From Intrasporangiaceae bacterium (lineage in GTDB: Bacteria > Actinomycetota > Actinomycetes > Actinomycetales > Dermatophilaceae), in the NCBI GenBank assembly GCA_012838445.1, contig DUPF01000272.1, positions 1-32,442 of the forward strand: a stretch of 32,442 nucleotides of DNA, given 5' to 3'. The notes under the pieces are model-generated. The model searched no databases, was not told the origin of the DNA, and saw only the letters and a list, made by a program, of their open reading frames with translations. Made by a program: the position numbers and the translations under genes. Below, piece after piece: positions 7,802-15,701 of this stretch. The first letter of the stretch is position 1, and each line of letters opens with the position of its first letter.

Positions 7802-8287
7802 TCAGCCGTCGTAGGGGCGGGCGCCCTTGATCTTGACGGTGATCTGCTTGCCGTTGGGCGCGTTGTAGGTGACTTCCTCACCGACGCGGCGGCCGTTGAT
7901 GGCCGCCCCCATCGCGGACTTCTCGCTGTAGACCGGCAGGTCGGTGTGCTCACCGATCTCGCGGCTGCCCATGAGGAAGGTCTCGTCCTCACCGAAGAGC
8001 TCGATCGTGACGATCATGCCCGGCTCGGCGATGCCGTCGTCCGGCGGGGCCTCACCGACGGTCGCGCGCTCGAGCAGTGCGGTCAACTGCCGGATGCGGG
8101 CCTCCATCTTGCCCTGCTCCTCCTTGGCCGCGTGGTAGCCGCCGTTCTCGCGCAGGTCCCCCTCGAGGCGGGCGGCCTCGATCTTGTTCGCGATCTCGGT
8201 GCGGCCGTCGCCGGAGAGGTAGGCGAGCTCCTCCTTGAGGCGGTCGTAGGCCTCCTGGGTCAGGAACGTCGCGGTGGTCTCGGTCAT
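7802..8287 (-). CDS. greA: Transcription elongation factor GreA
   Basis: GreA enters the secondary channel of RNA polymerase and stimulates cleavage of the backtracked transcript, rescuing stalled complexes. The N-terminal coiled coil (about residues 10-80) carries the family signature ARLEGDLRENGGYHAAK. Asp44 and Glu47 at its tip correspond to the acidic pair needed for cleavage. The C-terminal FKBP-like domain runs from about 85 to 161. The length of 161 is normal. The ATG at 8287 follows AAGGAG with ideal spacing. The gene lies downstream of the DUF4307 gene on the same strand, but a hairpin at 8343-8377 separates them, so greA probably has its own promoter in the 55 bases between. Confidence 0.97.
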   Translation of the reverse strand: MTETTATFLTQEAYDRLKEELAYLSGDGRTEIANKIEAARLEGDLRENGGYHAAKEEQGKMEARIRQLTALLERATVGEAPPDDGIAEPGMIVTIELFGEDETFLMGSREIGEHTDLPVYSEKSAMGAAINGRRVGEEVTYNAPNGKQITVKIKGARPYDG

Positions 8288-8342
8288 CTCATAACTCCTT
8301 GGTGTGACGGGGGAACCCCCGCCGGGTGCCGTGATAACGGAA

Positions 8343-8377
8343 GGTCTGGGTATGCGCTGGTTGCGCAGTCCCAGACC
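8343..8377 (-). terminator. Hairpin between the DUF4307 gene and greA
   Basis: GGTCTGGG (8343-8350) pairs with CCCAGACC (8370-8377), and TGCGC (8353-8357) with GCGCA (8363-8367), with a 2x2 internal loop between and the 5-base loop TGGTT. It is placed to end the DUF4307 transcript or to attenuate read-through into greA. The left arm contains one copy of the GTATGCG motif described in the findings. Confidence 0.6.
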
Positions 8378-8459
8378 CTCGAATCAGCAGGTGTAGAGGA
8401 CCATTCTAAACCACGACCGGCCGGATCCGTGGCGGTTCGGTTCGGTGCTGCAGGCCCGG

Positions 8460-8870
8460 TCAGGAACGCTCCGGGCGGTCGGTGACGCAGTTGTAGACCG
8501 AGCCCGTTGTGGCCCGGGTCGTCGTGCGGATCGTGACGTCCTCGTGGACGGTCGCGGCGCCCCCGTCCCGGTCGGCGGGGATGGTGACGTCGACGGTGCC
8601 GACGACGGCGAAGTCGGTGGCGACGGCCCGCACGCGGCACACGACGGCGGTGTTCGCGGGACGGTGCACGTCGAACCCGACGGTGACGGTCCGGTCGTCG
8701 ACGACCTCGTAGGTCGTCACGGTCCACCGCACCTTGTCGTGGTTGAGATAGAGGCCGAGGGCGATGATGAGCGCGGAGAACGCCGCGATGAGCACCCCGC
8801 CGATGATCCACCAACGACGGGTGCCGGCCGGGGTCTGGGTTCGACTCACCCCCTCATTGTCGGACACCAT
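8460..8870 (-). CDS. DUF4307 family membrane protein
   Basis: A 136-residue protein with one membrane segment at about residues 21-43 and an extracytoplasmic domain of about 90 residues containing two cysteines (Cys78 and Cys128), likely a disulfide. Its size, WxVxxYEVxDDRxVTVxFDV-like core and position between greA and mca match the actinobacterial DUF4307 family (Rv1081c region in Mycobacterium). The function is unknown; conserved linkage to mca and greA is the only clue. The ATG at 8870 is chosen. It may be leaderless, as a CATACT box sits 6 bases upstream. An internal GTG (VSRTQ) is an alternative start. It diverges from mca across 144 bases. Confidence 0.82.
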   Translation of the reverse strand: MVSDNEGVSRTQTPAGTRRWWIIGGVLIAAFSALIIALGLYLNHDKVRWTVTTYEVVDDRTVTVGFDVHRPANTAVVCRVRAVATDFAVVGTVDVTIPADRDGGAATVHEDVTIRTTTRATTGSVYNCVTDRPERS

Positions 8871-9014
8871 AGAGTCAGTATGTTGTCCGCCCCTCCCGCA
8901 GACCGGCTCACCACCGGTGCTGCGGCCAGGTGCCGGATGTCGTGCCGGAGGGCCCGACCGTCCGACCGGGGCGGACCCGAGCTGACAGACCTGATGTGAA
9001 AGAAGTGCGCCTTC

Positions 9015-10010
9015 GTGCCTGAGCAAGCACCCGAGTCGTTCCGCCTCATGTGCGTCCACGCCCACCCCGATGACGAGTCGAGCAAGGGTGCGGCGATGAC
9101 GGCGAAGTATGTCGCCGAAGGCCATGAGGTTCTCGTCGTCTCCTGCACCGGTGGGGAGCGCGGGGACGTCCTCAACCCCCGCCTCGTCGACGACCCGCAC
9201 ATCCTGCGCGACCTGGCCCAGGTGCGCCGCGACGAGATGGCCGCCGCCGTGGAGATCCTCGGCGTCGAGCACACCTGGCTCGGGTTCGTCGACTCCGGTC
9301 TGCCCGAAGGAGATCCACTGCCGGCACTGCCCGACGGCTGCTTCGCCCTGGAACCGTTGGAGGTCACCACCGAGGCGCTGGTCCGCGAGATCCGCCGCTT
9401 CAAACCGCACGTCATGACGACCTACGACGAGAACGGCGGCTACCCCCACCCGGACCACATCATGTGCCACCGGGTCTCGATGGCCGCCTTCGAGGCGGCC
9501 GGCGACCCCGACGCATACCCCCACGCGGGTGAGCCGTGGCAGCCGCTGAAGATCTACTACAACGCGACCTTCTCCAAGGCGCGGATCCTCGCGTTCCACA
9601 ACGCCCTGCTCGCCGCCGGCCAGGAGAGCCCGTACGCCGAGTGGCTGGAACGCTGGGAGGCCCCGGACCGCCCCGTCACCACCCGGGTCGTGTGCGGCGA
9701 GTACTTCGAGGTGCGCGACCGGGCACTGCTGGCGCACGCGACCCAGATCGACCCCGACGGTTCGTGGTTCCGGGTGCCGCGAGAGACTCAGATGCAGATC
9801 TGGCCCACCGAGGACTTCGAGTGCGGGCTGTCGTATGTGCCGCTCACCGCCCCGAGCGGTGTCGCCCCGGACGCCTCGGACGGTGAGTTCGAGGACAGCC
9901 TCTTCGGCGGACTCGGCACGGTTGCCGAGGCCGATGCGCTCGCCCGCTCGGGTGAGTTGCGAATTGCCCATGACGGGCGGAAGGAGTCGACGGTCCCATG
10001 GCCGTGGTGA
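9015..10010 (+). CDS. mca: Mycothiol S-conjugate amidase
   Basis: Mca hydrolyses mycothiol S-conjugates of electrophiles or drugs to a mercapturic acid, which is exported, and a glucosaminyl-inositol that is recycled. It is a zinc hydrolase of the LmbE/PIG-L fold. The zinc motif HAHPDDE is at residues 15-21 (His17 and Asp20), and the second part, HPDH, is at 145-148. The length of 331 is close to the family norm. Its relative MshB acts in mycothiol synthesis. The extended C-terminal part and the neighbours (DUF4307, greA, an Rv1083-like gene) favour Mca. Its presence shows that the organism makes mycothiol. The GTG at 9015 is the start. The next gene overlaps its last 13 bases. Confidence 0.94.
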   Translation: MPEQAPESFRLMCVHAHPDDESSKGAAMTAKYVAEGHEVLVVSCTGGERGDVLNPRLVDDPHILRDLAQVRRDEMAAAVEILGVEHTWLGFVDSGLPEGDPLPALPDGCFALEPLEVTTEALVREIRRFKPHVMTTYDENGGYPHPDHIMCHRVSMAAFEAAGDPDAYPHAGEPWQPLKIYYNATFSKARILAFHNALLAAGQESPYAEWLERWEAPDRPVTTRVVCGEYFEVRDRALLAHATQIDPDGSWFRVPRETQMQIWPTEDFECGLSYVPLTAPSGVAPDASDGEFEDSLFGGLGTVAEADALARSGELRIAHDGRKESTVPWPW

Positions 10011-10420
10011 ACAGCATCCTGACCTTCGCAGGCGACCATGCAGCGGTGGTCGCCGCCCCCAAACCCCCGACACCGTCGGACAACTCGATGCCGGGGATGG
10101 GTGCGTTCATCGTCTTCGCGTTCCTCGCGGTGGCGTTGTACTTCATCCTCAAGAACATGAACGCCCTCATGCGCCGGATGTCGTACCGGGAGCGGGAGCG
10201 GGAGGCCGCCGAGGCGGCCCGCCGCGCCGAGGAGGGTGCGGACGATCCCGACCTCGGAGACCAGATCGACCTGCGGGAGCCCCGGACCGAGCCGGTGCTG
10301 CCCGAGAGCGACAGTGTCACCGATGGCGTCACCGACGATGCCCGATCCGACCCGGGGGAGCCGGGCCCGGGAGAGGCGAGTGACGGGGAGAGCGGGGCAC
10401 CGCATACCCGATCCGAGTGA
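9998..10420 (+). CDS. Small single-pass membrane protein linked to mca (Rv1083-like)
   Basis: A 140-residue protein with one membrane segment at about residues 33-52. It is followed by a highly charged amphipathic stretch ([18 protein letters not shown], residues 63-80), probably a short coiled coil, and an acidic disordered tail. The N-terminal 30 residues are short and Pro-rich. The same position after mca is occupied by a small membrane protein (Rv1083) in Mycobacterium. No function is known to me. AAGGAG at 9980-9985 supports the ATG at 9998, which lies inside mca. GTG 10007, overlapping the mca stop, is an alternative. It converges with hemolysin III, with only 27 bases between stop codons. 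Confidence 0.8.
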   Translation: MAVVNSILTFAGDHAAVVAAPKPPTPSDNSMPGMGAFIVFAFLAVALYFILKNMNALMRRMSYREREREAAEAARRAEEGADDPDLGDQIDLREPRTEPVLPESDSVTDGVTDDARSDPGEPGPGEASDGESGAPHTRSE

Positions 10421-10447
10421 GCGAGTGAACCGGCGCCGCTTAGCCGC

Positions 10448-11185
10448 TCAAGCGACCGAGCCGCGGTGCAGCACGATCGTCGCGGCGATGTAGTGCGCGA
10501 CGAACGCGAGGATCGTCAACGCGTGGAAGATCTCGTGGAAGCCGAACCACCGCGGGGACGGGTTGGGCCGCTTGATCCCGTAGACGACCGCGCCGAGGGT
10601 GTAGAGCAGGCCGCCGGTGACGATGAGGGCGACGACCGTCGCGCCGCCGTGGGTCCACAGCGGGCCGAGGTAGAAGACCGCGACCCATCCGAGGGCGACG
10701 TAGATAGGCACGTAGAGCCAGCGCGGCGCGCCGATCCAGAACACCCGGAACAGCACCCCGCCGAGGGCGCCGCACCAGACGATGAGCAGCATCGTCACCG
10801 CCTGGGCGCGCGGCAGCAGGAGCGCGAACGGGGTGTAGCTGCCGGCGATGATGAGGAAGATGTTGGAGTGGTCGAGCCGTTTGAGCAGGTCGGTCGCCCG
10901 CGGGGACCACTGGCCGCGGTGATAGACCGCTGAGGTCCCGAACAGCAGGAACGCCGTCAGGGTGAAGACCGCGGCGGTGATCCGCCCGTTCTGGCTCGGC
11001 GCGAGGACGACGAGGACGAATCCGGCGAGGAGGGCGATCGGGGCCATCGCGGCGTGCAGCCATCCGCGCAGCCGGGGACGGACCGCCTGAGCGAACTCCT
11101 GGGCGGCCTCCCTGACTTCGTCGACCTTGTCCTCGACGTTCTCCCGCAGACTCTCAAGAGTCCGCTCGCGGCGTGTCGGCTGCAC
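10448..11185 (-). CDS. Hemolysin III / PAQR family membrane protein
   Basis: A seven-helix membrane protein of the HlyIII/PAQR superfamily. Despite the name, most bacterial members are not proven hemolysins; eukaryotic relatives act as metal-dependent hydrolases linked to membrane lipid homeostasis. After a charged N-terminal helix (about residues 6-36), helices run from about 42 to the end. Conserved features are SAVYHRGQW (His89), LDHSNIFLIIAGSYTPF (His106) and GFHEIFHALTILAFVAHY near the C-terminus, whose histidines form the putative zinc site. The chosen GTG at 11185 gives 245 residues. It lies 7 bases after a TACGGT -10-like box, suggesting a leaderless mRNA. Longer upstream starts would cross an 18-bp palindrome and read through low-complexity sequence. 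Confidence 0.88.
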   Translation of the reverse strand: MQPTRRERTLESLRENVEDKVDEVREAAQEFAQAVRPRLRGWLHAAMAPIALLAGFVLVVLAPSQNGRITAAVFTLTAFLLFGTSAVYHRGQWSPRATDLLKRLDHSNIFLIIAGSYTPFALLLPRAQAVTMLLIVWCGALGGVLFRVFWIGAPRWLYVPIYVALGWVAVFYLGPLWTHGGATVVALIVTGGLLYTLGAVVYGIKRPNPSPRWFGFHEIFHALTILAFVAHYIAATIVLHRGSVA

Positions 11186-11192
11186 AGGGACA

Positions 11193-11215
11193 ACCGTACC
11201 TACGGAACCGTAGGT
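11193..11215 (-). promoter_or_regulatory. 18-bp inverted-repeat operator overlapping a leaderless promoter of hemolysin III
   Basis: On the plus strand ACCTACGG (11198-11205) and CCGTAGGT (11208-11215) are perfect inverted repeats around AA. On the minus strand a -10-like TACGGT occupies 11198-11193, and the GTG start follows after 7 bases. The palindrome fills the interval between -10 and the expected -35 position, where a dimeric repressor (for example TetR type) would block polymerase. No regulator gene is adjacent. Confidence 0.55.
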
Positions 11216-11421
11216 TGCGCGAGTCCGGTGCGTGACGTTTCCCGCCACAAGCGCGAAACGCCATCTTGATGAGGGAACCGTTCCGGGGTGAAGTTCGCTG
11301 TTCCCGCCATTGGCGGAAAACGTCTGACCCGGGAAGCCGGTGCTGGGCGGTAGCGTTGGCACCGGCGGCGGTCGCGGACCGGACGCCGCGGTCTATCCCT
11401 GACGGACGTGCTGGAGGTGTG

Positions 11422-12183
11422 ATGGCGGTCGCCAACCCGATCTACTCGGCCTACGAGCGGCGGCTGTTCCGCCAATTGCGCGACAAGCCGCTGCCCCGGC
11501 ACGTCGGGGTCATGCTCGACGGCAACCGGCGCTGGGCGAAACTGCGCGGCGCGCACTCCACGGAGGGGCACCAGGCCGGGGCGGACAACATCGCGAACCT
11601 GCTCACGTGGTGCGAGGAGGTCGGGGTCGAGGTCGTCACCCTGTGGCTGCTCTCGACCGACAACCTCTCCCGCGACCCGGAGGAACTCGACGCCCTGCTG
11701 CGGATCATCGAGAAGGTCGTCGCCGAACTCGCCGAGACCCGGCAGTGGCGGATCAACCCGGTCGGTGCGCTCGACCTGCTGCCCGAGGCGACCGTGGAAC
11801 GGCTGCGGGCGGCGGCCGAGGCGACCAACGATGTCGACGGGCTCCTCGTCAACATCGCCGTCGGCTACGGCGGGCGACGCGAGATCGCCGACGCGGTCCG
11901 GGCGCTCATCAAGGACCACGCCACCCAGGGCACCTCGATCGAGGAACTCGCCGACTTCATCGACGTCGAGAACATCTCCGAATACCTCTACACCAAGGGC
12001 CAGCCGGATCCGGACCTCGTCATCCGCACCTCCGGGGAGCAGCGCATCTCGGGCTTCCTCATGTGGCAGAGCGCGCACACCGAGTTCTACTTCTGCGAGG
12101 CCTACTGGCCCGACTTCCGCCGGGTCGACTTCCTCCGGGCCTTGCGCGCCTACGGGGAACGGCACCGCCGTTACGGCGGCTGA
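11422..12183 (+). CDS. Isoprenyl transferase (cis-prenyltransferase, short-chain Z-farnesyl diphosphate synthase type)
   Basis: Cis-prenyltransferases add isopentenyl diphosphate in Z configuration. The long-chain type makes undecaprenyl or decaprenyl diphosphate, the carrier lipid for cell-wall synthesis. The signature HVGVMLDGNRRWAK (residues 27-40) contains the catalytic Asp33. The C-terminal RTSGEQRISGFLMWQSAHTE region holds the diphosphate-binding Arg, Ser and Glu. The N-terminal YERRLFRQL stretch, the GQPDPDLVIRT segment and the location beside hemolysin III resemble Mycobacterium Rv1086, which makes short Z,E-farnesyl diphosphate. A second, long-chain UppS is therefore expected elsewhere. 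GGAGG at 11413-11417 sets the ATG at 11422 (253 residues). Longer upstream frames are rejected for lack of a ribosome site. Confidence 0.92.
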   Translation: MAVANPIYSAYERRLFRQLRDKPLPRHVGVMLDGNRRWAKLRGAHSTEGHQAGADNIANLLTWCEEVGVEVVTLWLLSTDNLSRDPEELDALLRIIEKVVAELAETRQWRINPVGALDLLPEATVERLRAAAEATNDVDGLLVNIAVGYGGRREIADAVRALIKDHATQGTSIEELADFIDVENISEYLYTKGQPDPDLVIRTSGEQRISGFLMWQSAHTEFYFCEAYWPDFRRVDFLRALRAYGERHRRYGG

Positions 12184-12197
12184 CCGGCGATCCGGAG

Positions 12198-12226
12198 GGT
12201 ATGCACGGAGCCGCTCCGCGCATACC
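12198..12226. terminator. Hairpin built from an inverted pair of GGTATGC
   Basis: GGTATGC (12198-12204) pairs with GCATACC (12220-12226). CGGAG (12206-12210) pairs with CTCCG (12214-12218), with one A/C mismatch between them and the loop CCG. It lies 14 bases after the prenyltransferase stop and is a good candidate terminator. No T tract follows. Confidence 0.7.
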
Positions 12227-12356
12227 GACACCGATCGTTCACCTGATGTAATCCGCGACACACCGACGCTGGTCATGTGCCCGTCAGGGTGGGCGGGTTA
12301 GCGTCGCGATAACGCGGCGTATCCCGCGCCGCCGAACGCAGGCAGGAGCACCCGCC

Positions 12357-13712
12357 TTGTCCTCTCGTCCGTCGACCACCGTCCCCCTTGCCACGCACGA
12401 TCCCGGGGATGGTGCCCCGGACGAGCGTGTCACCTACATCCTCGACACCTCCGTGCTGCTGTCCGACCCGCGGGCGATGTTCCGATTCAAGGAGCACGAG
12501 GTCGTCCTGCCCGTCGTCGTCGTGACCGAACTGGAGGGCAAGCGGCACCACCCCGACCTCGGCTACTTCGCCCGGCAGGCGCTGCGGCACCTCGACGAGT
12601 TGCGGGTGCAGGAGGGGCGGCTCGACGCGCCGGTGGCTGTCGGTGGCGACGGGGGGACCCTGCGGGTCGAGCTCAACCACACCTGCCCGGAGGCGCTGCC
12701 GGCCGGATTCCGGCTCGGGGACAACGACACCCGCATCCTCGCGGTTGCGAAGAACCTTGCCGATGAAGGCAATCGGGTCACCGTCGTCAGCAAGGACCTG
12801 CCGATGCGGGTCAAGGCCTCGGCCGTCGGGCTCGACGCCGAGGAGTACCGCGCCGAACTCGCCGTCGACTCCGGCTGGACCGGTGTCGTCGAACTCGACG
12901 TCACGACCGAGGAGATGGATGCGCTCTACGACCACGGACGGGTCGAGCACCTCGGCGCGGCCGAACTGCCGTGCCACACCGGGCTGCGGCTGCTCTCCCC
13001 CCGCGGATCCGGGCTGGGCCGGGTCGGGCCGGACAAGCAGATCCGGCTCGTGCGCGGCGACCGGGACGCGTTCGGGCTGCACGGACGCTCCGCCGAGCAG
13101 CGGATCGCCCTCGACCTGCTCCTCGACCAGGACGTCGGCATCGTCTCCCTCGGCGGGCGGGCCGGGACCGGCAAGAGCGCTCTGGCCCTGTGCGCCGGCC
13201 TGGAGGCCGTCATGGAGCGGCGCCAGCACCGCAAGGTCGTCGTCTTCCGCCCGCTGTATGCGGTGGGCGGCCAGGAGCTCGGCTACCTGCCCGGCACGGA
13301 GAACGACAAGATGGGGCCGTGGGCGCAGGCCGTCTTCGACACCCTCGGCGCCGTCGTCAGCAATGAGGTCGTCGAGGAGATCCTCGACCGCGGCATGCTC
13401 GAGGTGCTGCCGCTGACCCACATCCGGGGCCGGTCACTGCACGATGCGTTCGTCATCGTCGACGAGGCGCAGTCGCTGGAACGCAACGTGCTGCTCACGG
13501 TGCTCTCCCGGGTGGGGCAGAACTCCAAGGTCGTCCTCACCCACGACGTCGCCCAGCGGGACAACCTGCGGGTCGGGCGCCACGACGGCGTCGCCGCCGT
13601 CATCGAGAAGCTCAAGGGCCACCCGCTGTTCGCGCACATCACCTTGACCCGGTCCGAGCGCAGCCCGATCGCCGCGCTCGTCACGGTTCTGCTCGAGGGT
13701 TACGAACACTGA
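12357..13712 (+). CDS. phoH2: PIN-domain PhoH family protein (PhoH2-type RNase/RNA helicase)
   Basis: A fusion of an N-terminal PIN nuclease and a C-terminal PhoH ATPase. PhoH2 of mycobacteria unwinds and cuts RNA in an ATP-dependent way. The PIN acidic residues are visible: Asp30 in YILDTSVLL, Glu60 in TELEGKR, Asp122/Asp124 in GDNDT and Asp147 in SKDLPM. The ATPase has Walker A GRAGTGKS (267-274), Walker B VIVDEAQS (367-373) and a downstream THDVAQRDN sensor region. At 451 residues it is full length. The start is a TTG at 12357, set by GGAG at 12345-12348. I see no upstream PhoAT antitoxin-like frame of good coding quality. A hairpin (12198-12226) separates it from the prenyltransferase gene, so it probably has its own promoter. 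Confidence 0.93.
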   Translation: MSSRPSTTVPLATHDPGDGAPDERVTYILDTSVLLSDPRAMFRFKEHEVVLPVVVVTELEGKRHHPDLGYFARQALRHLDELRVQEGRLDAPVAVGGDGGTLRVELNHTCPEALPAGFRLGDNDTRILAVAKNLADEGNRVTVVSKDLPMRVKASAVGLDAEEYRAELAVDSGWTGVVELDVTTEEMDALYDHGRVEHLGAAELPCHTGLRLLSPRGSGLGRVGPDKQIRLVRGDRDAFGLHGRSAEQRIALDLLLDQDVGIVSLGGRAGTGKSALALCAGLEAVMERRQHRKVVVFRPLYAVGGQELGYLPGTENDKMGPWAQAVFDTLGAVVSNEVVEEILDRGMLEVLPLTHIRGRSLHDAFVIVDEAQSLERNVLLTVLSRVGQNSKVVLTHDVAQRDNLRVGRHDGVAAVIEKLKGHPLFAHITLTRSERSPIAALVTVLLEGYEH

Positions 13713-13760
13713 CCGTCGCCGTCGACCGGCCGCTCTCGCTCTCCTTGGCCGCCACCCCTC

Positions 13761-13821
13761 GTTGACGGATGGTTCTGGCACCGCTTCTCACGCGGAACCG
13801 TGACCAGAACCATCCGTCGAC
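13761..13821. terminator. Long perfect hairpin downstream of phoH2
   Basis: A 15-base arm (13764-13778) is perfectly complementary to 13804-13818. Three further outer pairs are possible (one G-T). The 25-base interior contains a nested CCGC/GCGG stem. The length is unusual for a simple terminator. It lies 51 bases after the phoH2 stop and just before the next gene's promoter. It may act as a terminator, an RNA processing site or a dispersed palindromic repeat. Confidence 0.6.
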
Positions 13822-13840
13822 AGGTGTCTGGGCGTGAGTT

Positions 13841-13868
13841 TTGAGCCGATGGGACACGGCCGTATAGT
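13841..13868 (+). promoter_or_regulatory. Sigma-70-type promoter for the secreted transglycosylase-like gene
   Basis: TTGAGC (13841-13846) and TATAGT (13863-13868) are separated by 16 bases. The surrounding bases are richer in A/T than the rest of the window. Transcription would start near 13875, giving a leader of about 70 bases. Confidence 0.6.
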
Positions 13869-13891
13869 CGAAAGGTCTCGATTTGATAACG

Positions 13892-13913
13892 ACGGCGGGT
13901 GCTGTCCCGCCGT
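13892..13913 (+). other. 5' leader hairpin upstream of the transglycosylase-like gene
   Basis: ACGGCGGG (13892-13899) pairs perfectly with CCCGCCGT (13906-13913) around TGCTGT. It lies in the predicted leader, 34 bases before the start codon and 17 before the ribosome site. It could protect the mRNA 5' end or affect translation. It is too short to match the c-di-AMP riboswitch often found upstream of actinobacterial wall hydrolases. Confidence 0.45.
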
Positions 13914-13947
13914 GCCTGCCGACACTGCCAACGGAGTTCACCAGCAC

Positions 13948-14700
13948 ATGGGTCGATACCGTGGACGCCATGCCGCCCGCCATGCGGCGGCGCGCACCCG
14001 GCGCGGCCCGTGCCTGCCCGAATCGGGCGGGTCCGCCCGACCGGCGGCGGTGTCCCTGGCGATCCTCGCGGCGGTGACCACCACCGCCGTCGCGGTGGAG
14101 CCGGAGTCGACCAGCGACAACGCGGTGACCGTCACGCTGAGCGAGCAGGCAGTCACCCAGGGTGTCGAACAGTCGACGGCCGCGGCTCAGGACACTGCTC
14201 GGCTCGGCGCCGAACGGGCCTCCCTCAACGCCGAGCGCGGCGTGGTGCGGGCTCGGATCGAGGCGGAGGCCAAGAAGAAGGCCGAGGCCTTGGCGCTGGC
14301 CCGCAAGCAGGAGCTGGAACGCATCGCCCGGGAGAACGAACGCAAGGCGCTGGCCGAACGCAGGGCAGCCGCCCTGCAGCCTGACGCCGCCCAGCAGAAC
14401 CCGAAGCTCGCGGCCCAGCTGCTGCTCCCGGACTTCGGCTTCGGGTCCGACCAGTGGGGCTGCCTCGACGCCCTGTGGATCGGGGAGGCGGACTGGCGTT
14501 GGTGGGCCAAGAACCCGTCGTCCGGCGCCTACGGCATCCCCCAGTCCCTGCCGGCGAACAAGATGGCCTCGATGGGAGCGGACTGGGAGACCAACCCGGT
14601 CACCCAGATCAAGTGGGGTCTGGACTACATCAAGAAGGCCTACGGCACGCCGTGCGGGGCGCTGGAGTTCTGGCAGGCGCAGAACCCCCACTGGTACTGA
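13948..14700 (+). CDS. Secreted lytic transglycosylase-like protein with coiled-coil
   Basis: A 250-residue exported protein. The first 30 residues are very basic (MGRYRGRHAARHAA...), then comes a hydrophobic signal or anchor at about 33-50. A charged coiled coil of roughly 60 residues (about 80-142, with EAEAKKKAEALALARKQELE) acts as a spacer. The C-terminal domain (168-250) has the lysozyme-like pattern WGCLDALWIGEADW, NPSSGAYGIPQSLP and QIKWGLDYIKKAYG, typical of actinobacterial transglycosylase-like (SLT) proteins. Glu180 is the likely catalytic acid, and Cys172 and Cys236 probably form a disulfide. The role would be cutting or remodelling of peptidoglycan. ACGGAG at 13931-13936 sets the ATG at 13948. 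The gene converges with coaA, with 11 bases between stops. Confidence 0.85.
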   Translation: MGRYRGRHAARHAAARTRRGPCLPESGGSARPAAVSLAILAAVTTTAVAVEPESTSDNAVTVTLSEQAVTQGVEQSTAAAQDTARLGAERASLNAERGVVRARIEAEAKKKAEALALARKQELERIARENERKALAERRAAALQPDAAQQNPKLAAQLLLPDFGFGSDQWGCLDALWIGEADWRWWAKNPSSGAYGIPQSLPANKMASMGADWETNPVTQIKWGLDYIKKAYGTPCGALEFWQAQNPHWY

Positions 14701-14711
14701 CGGCCGGCGGG

Positions 14712-15668
14712 TCAGAGTTTGCGCAAGGAGATGCGCGAGACCTTGTGGTCCTCACCCTTGGCGAGCACGAGCGTGGCCCGGTCCTGGGTGGGGGCGACGT
14801 TCTCGACCAGGTTCGGTTCGTTGATCCGGCCCCAGATGTCCGCCGCCGTCGAGCGGGCCTGCTCGTCGGTGAGCGTCGCATACCGATGGAAGTAGGACTG
14901 CGGGTCGGCGAACGCGGTCTGGCGCAACCGGAGGAACCGGTCGATGTACCACTGCCGGATGTGCTCGACCTCGGCCGCGACATAGACGGAGAAGTCGAAG
15001 TAGTCCGAGATCGCCCCGGTCCGGGACCCGTCGGCACGGATCGTCGGCGGCTGGAGGACGTTGAGACCCTCGACGATGAGGACATCGGGGCAGCGGACCT
15101 CGATGCGCTCGTCGGGGACGATGTCGTAGGTCAGGTGCGAGTACACCGGGGCGGTGACGACATCCATCCCGGACTTGACGGCGGCCACGAACCGGAGCAG
15201 CGCGCGACGGTCGTAGGACTCGGGAAAACCCTTGCGGTCCAACAGGCCCCGCTCCTCGAGCACCGCATTCGGGTAGAGGAACCCGTCGGTGGTGACGAGT
15301 GAGACCCGGGGGGTGTCCGGCCAGCGCAGCAGCAGCTCCTGGAGGATACGGGCGGTCGTGGACTTGCCCACCGCGACCGACCCGGCGACGCCGATGACGA
15401 ACGGCATCTTCACGCCCCGTTCGCCGAGGAAGGCACCGGTCACCTGGTGCAGCCCGCGCACCGCCCGGACATAGAAGGTCAGCAGCCGCGACAGCGGCAG
15501 ATAGACGGCCTCGACCTCCTGGACGTCGATCCGGTCACCGAGACCGCGCACCCGGGCCACCTCGTCGGCCGTCAGGCTCATCGGGTGGTTCTCACGCAGG
15601 CGGGCCCATTCCTGGCGGGTGAATTCCAGGTAGGGCGAGGGCAGCGGTGGTACGGACACGGCCAGCAT
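14712..15668 (-). CDS. coaA: Type I pantothenate kinase
   Basis: Phosphorylates pantothenate in the first and usually rate-setting step of CoA synthesis. Walker A GSVAVGKS occupies residues 96-103. The following [20 protein letters not shown] and [10 protein letters not shown] segments are characteristic of the prokaryotic type I enzyme, as is the C-terminal [13 protein letters not shown] region. The 318-residue length matches the family. The ATG at 15668 is chosen by similarity to the usual N-terminus ([14 protein letters not shown]), with a weak ribosome site. Longer frames upstream run into glmS antisense sequence. It is divergent from glmS across only 33 bases, so the two promoters are intertwined. 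Confidence 0.96.
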   Translation of the reverse strand: MLAVSVPPLPSPYLEFTRQEWARLRENHPMSLTADEVARVRGLGDRIDVQEVEAVYLPLSRLLTFYVRAVRGLHQVTGAFLGERGVKMPFVIGVAGSVAVGKSTTARILQELLLRWPDTPRVSLVTTDGFLYPNAVLEERGLLDRKGFPESYDRRALLRFVAAVKSGMDVVTAPVYSHLTYDIVPDERIEVRCPDVLIVEGLNVLQPPTIRADGSRTGAISDYFDFSVYVAAEVEHIRQWYIDRFLRLRQTAFADPQSYFHRYATLTDEQARSTAADIWGRINEPNLVENVAPTQDRATLVLAKGEDHKVSRISLRKL

Positions 15669-15688
15669 TCTTGCGCATCGCGCGGCAT

Positions 15689-15701
15689 TAGGCTGGACCG
15701 C
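15689..15701 (+). promoter_or_regulatory. Probable leaderless promoter of glmS
   Basis: TAGGCT (15689-15694) matches the TANNNT -10 form, and the ATG of glmS follows after 7 bases, so transcription would start at or next to the start codon. No ribosome site is present. A -35 element is not obvious. A possible minus-strand -10 for coaA overlaps the same bases. Confidence 0.45.

Noticed and set aside
11266..11421. Longer N-terminus for the prenyltransferase and for hemolysin III
   Set aside because: The extensions overlap each other on opposite strands, lack ribosome sites and do not match family lengths; GGAGG at 11413 and the promoter layout at 11193 support the shorter starts.
12184..12356. 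PhoAT-type antitoxin gene upstream of phoH2
   Set aside because: No frame with a ribosome site and plausible codon use fits the gap, and a terminator-like hairpin occupies part of it.
13713..13947. c-di-AMP riboswitch before the wall-hydrolase gene
   Set aside because: The predicted leader of about 70 bases is too short, and I see only one 8-bp hairpin, not the multi-stem riboswitch.
15669..15701. glmS ribozyme upstream of glmS
   Set aside because: The gap is only 33 bases and shows no such fold; the ribozyme is mainly known from Firmicutes.
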